The notes beneath the pieces were generated by a model. It was not told the origin of the DNA. It saw only the letters and a list, made by a program, of their open reading frames with translations, and ran no database searches. Position numbers and translations under genes: made by a program. From positions 1 to 15,015 of the forward strand of contig JACPKR010000052.1 of the NCBI GenBank assembly GCA_016186945.1: a stretch of 15,015 nucleotides of DNA, in the 5' to 3' direction. Every line of letters begins with the position of its first letter. Positions within the stretch are counted from its first letter, which is position 1. Shown piece by piece: positions 14,880 through 15,015 of this stretch. Source of the stretch: Deltaproteobacteria bacterium (GTDB lineage: Bacteria; Bdellovibrionota_B; Oligoflexia; Oligoflexales; Bog-1112).

Positions 14880-15015
14880 GGGCGTGTCGTCAAATTAACC
14901 ATGTCATGACCCCTGCCATATAAATTGCGGACAAGAAAACCCCAGACAGTTTGTCATATCTGGTTGCAATAGCTCTGTACTGTTTCAGTTTAGCGAAGAA
15001 GTTTTCAATGAGATG
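14880..15015 (-). mobile_element. IS5-family insertion sequence, end cut by window edge
   Basis: The transposase 3' end and a likely terminal inverted repeat are visible. GGGCGTGTCGTCAAATT begins at about 14880, ten bases before the transposase stop, directly after ...AATACTA. The outer boundary and the target duplication are inferred, because the other end of the element is outside the window. Confidence 0.65.
14890..15015 (-). CDS. IS5-family (IS427-like) transposase, C-terminal part only
   Basis: Read on the minus strand, bases 15015 to 14890 encode 41 residues and a TGA stop. They contain HLIENFFAKLKQYRAIATRY, the conserved C-terminal DDE motif of IS5/IS427 transposases: the catalytic Glu in IEN is followed after six residues by Lys, then the R-x-I-A-T-R-Y-D signature. 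The N-terminal part lies right of the window. The gene converges on dksA. Many IS427-group transposases are made as two overlapping frames with a programmed frameshift, which cannot be tested here. Confidence 0.85.
   Translation of the reverse strand, partial: HLIENFFAKLKQYRAIATRYDKLSGVFLSAIYMAGVMTWLI

Overview
The window reads as chromosomal DNA from a proteobacterium. The best guess is a host-associated alphaproteobacterium of the Rickettsiales/Holosporales type. Three things point that way: a DksA with one cysteine and the 'C-x-x-T-GEPI' C-terminus common in alphaproteobacteria; a nested palindromic repeat built on TGTCATCCCGCGG...GGATCCA, a style of repeat I associate with Wolbachia, Rickettsia and related genomes; and an IS5-type insertion sequence beside it. 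Base composition looks close to half G+C by eye, which is high for that group, so the assignment is an inference. No species can be named.

Left edge (1-1021): the 3' part of a tyrosine recombinase gene runs rightward toward a tRNA-Pro(TGG) gene on the minus strand. The tRNA 3' end faces the recombinase. This is the usual layout of an integrated element that uses a tRNA 3' end as attachment site, so bases 1 to about 945 may be the end of a genomic island that continues to the left. The tRNA encodes its own CCA and has a good sigma70-type promoter of its own.

Minus-strand pair (1090-3073): an ABC-2 exporter, with an ATPase gene overlapping a membrane permease gene. The substrate is unknown.

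Plus-strand block (3176-14203): six tightly packed genes. They are an FAD-dependent oxidoreductase of unknown substrate, folD (one-carbon metabolism), murJ (lipid II flippase), icmF (fused B12-dependent isobutyryl-CoA mutase), asnS (asparaginyl-tRNA synthetase) and mutS (mismatch repair). Gaps range from an 11-base overlap to 28 bases, so they are probably one transcription unit from the promoter near 3139, though internal promoters cannot be excluded. The icmF gene is the only catabolic enzyme among housekeeping functions. dksA follows at 14248 behind its own TATAAT box.

Right edge (14689-15015): a perfect 30-bp inverted repeat, whose arms are themselves palindromic, lies between dksA and the convergent 3' end of an IS5-family transposase cut by the window edge.

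Most of the window is ordinary housekeeping DNA. The parts most worth a second look are the tRNA/recombinase junction, the nested palindrome and the placement of icmF. I saw no CRISPR array, rRNA, defence system or clearly new multi-gene system. No gene-free stretch exceeds 300 bases.
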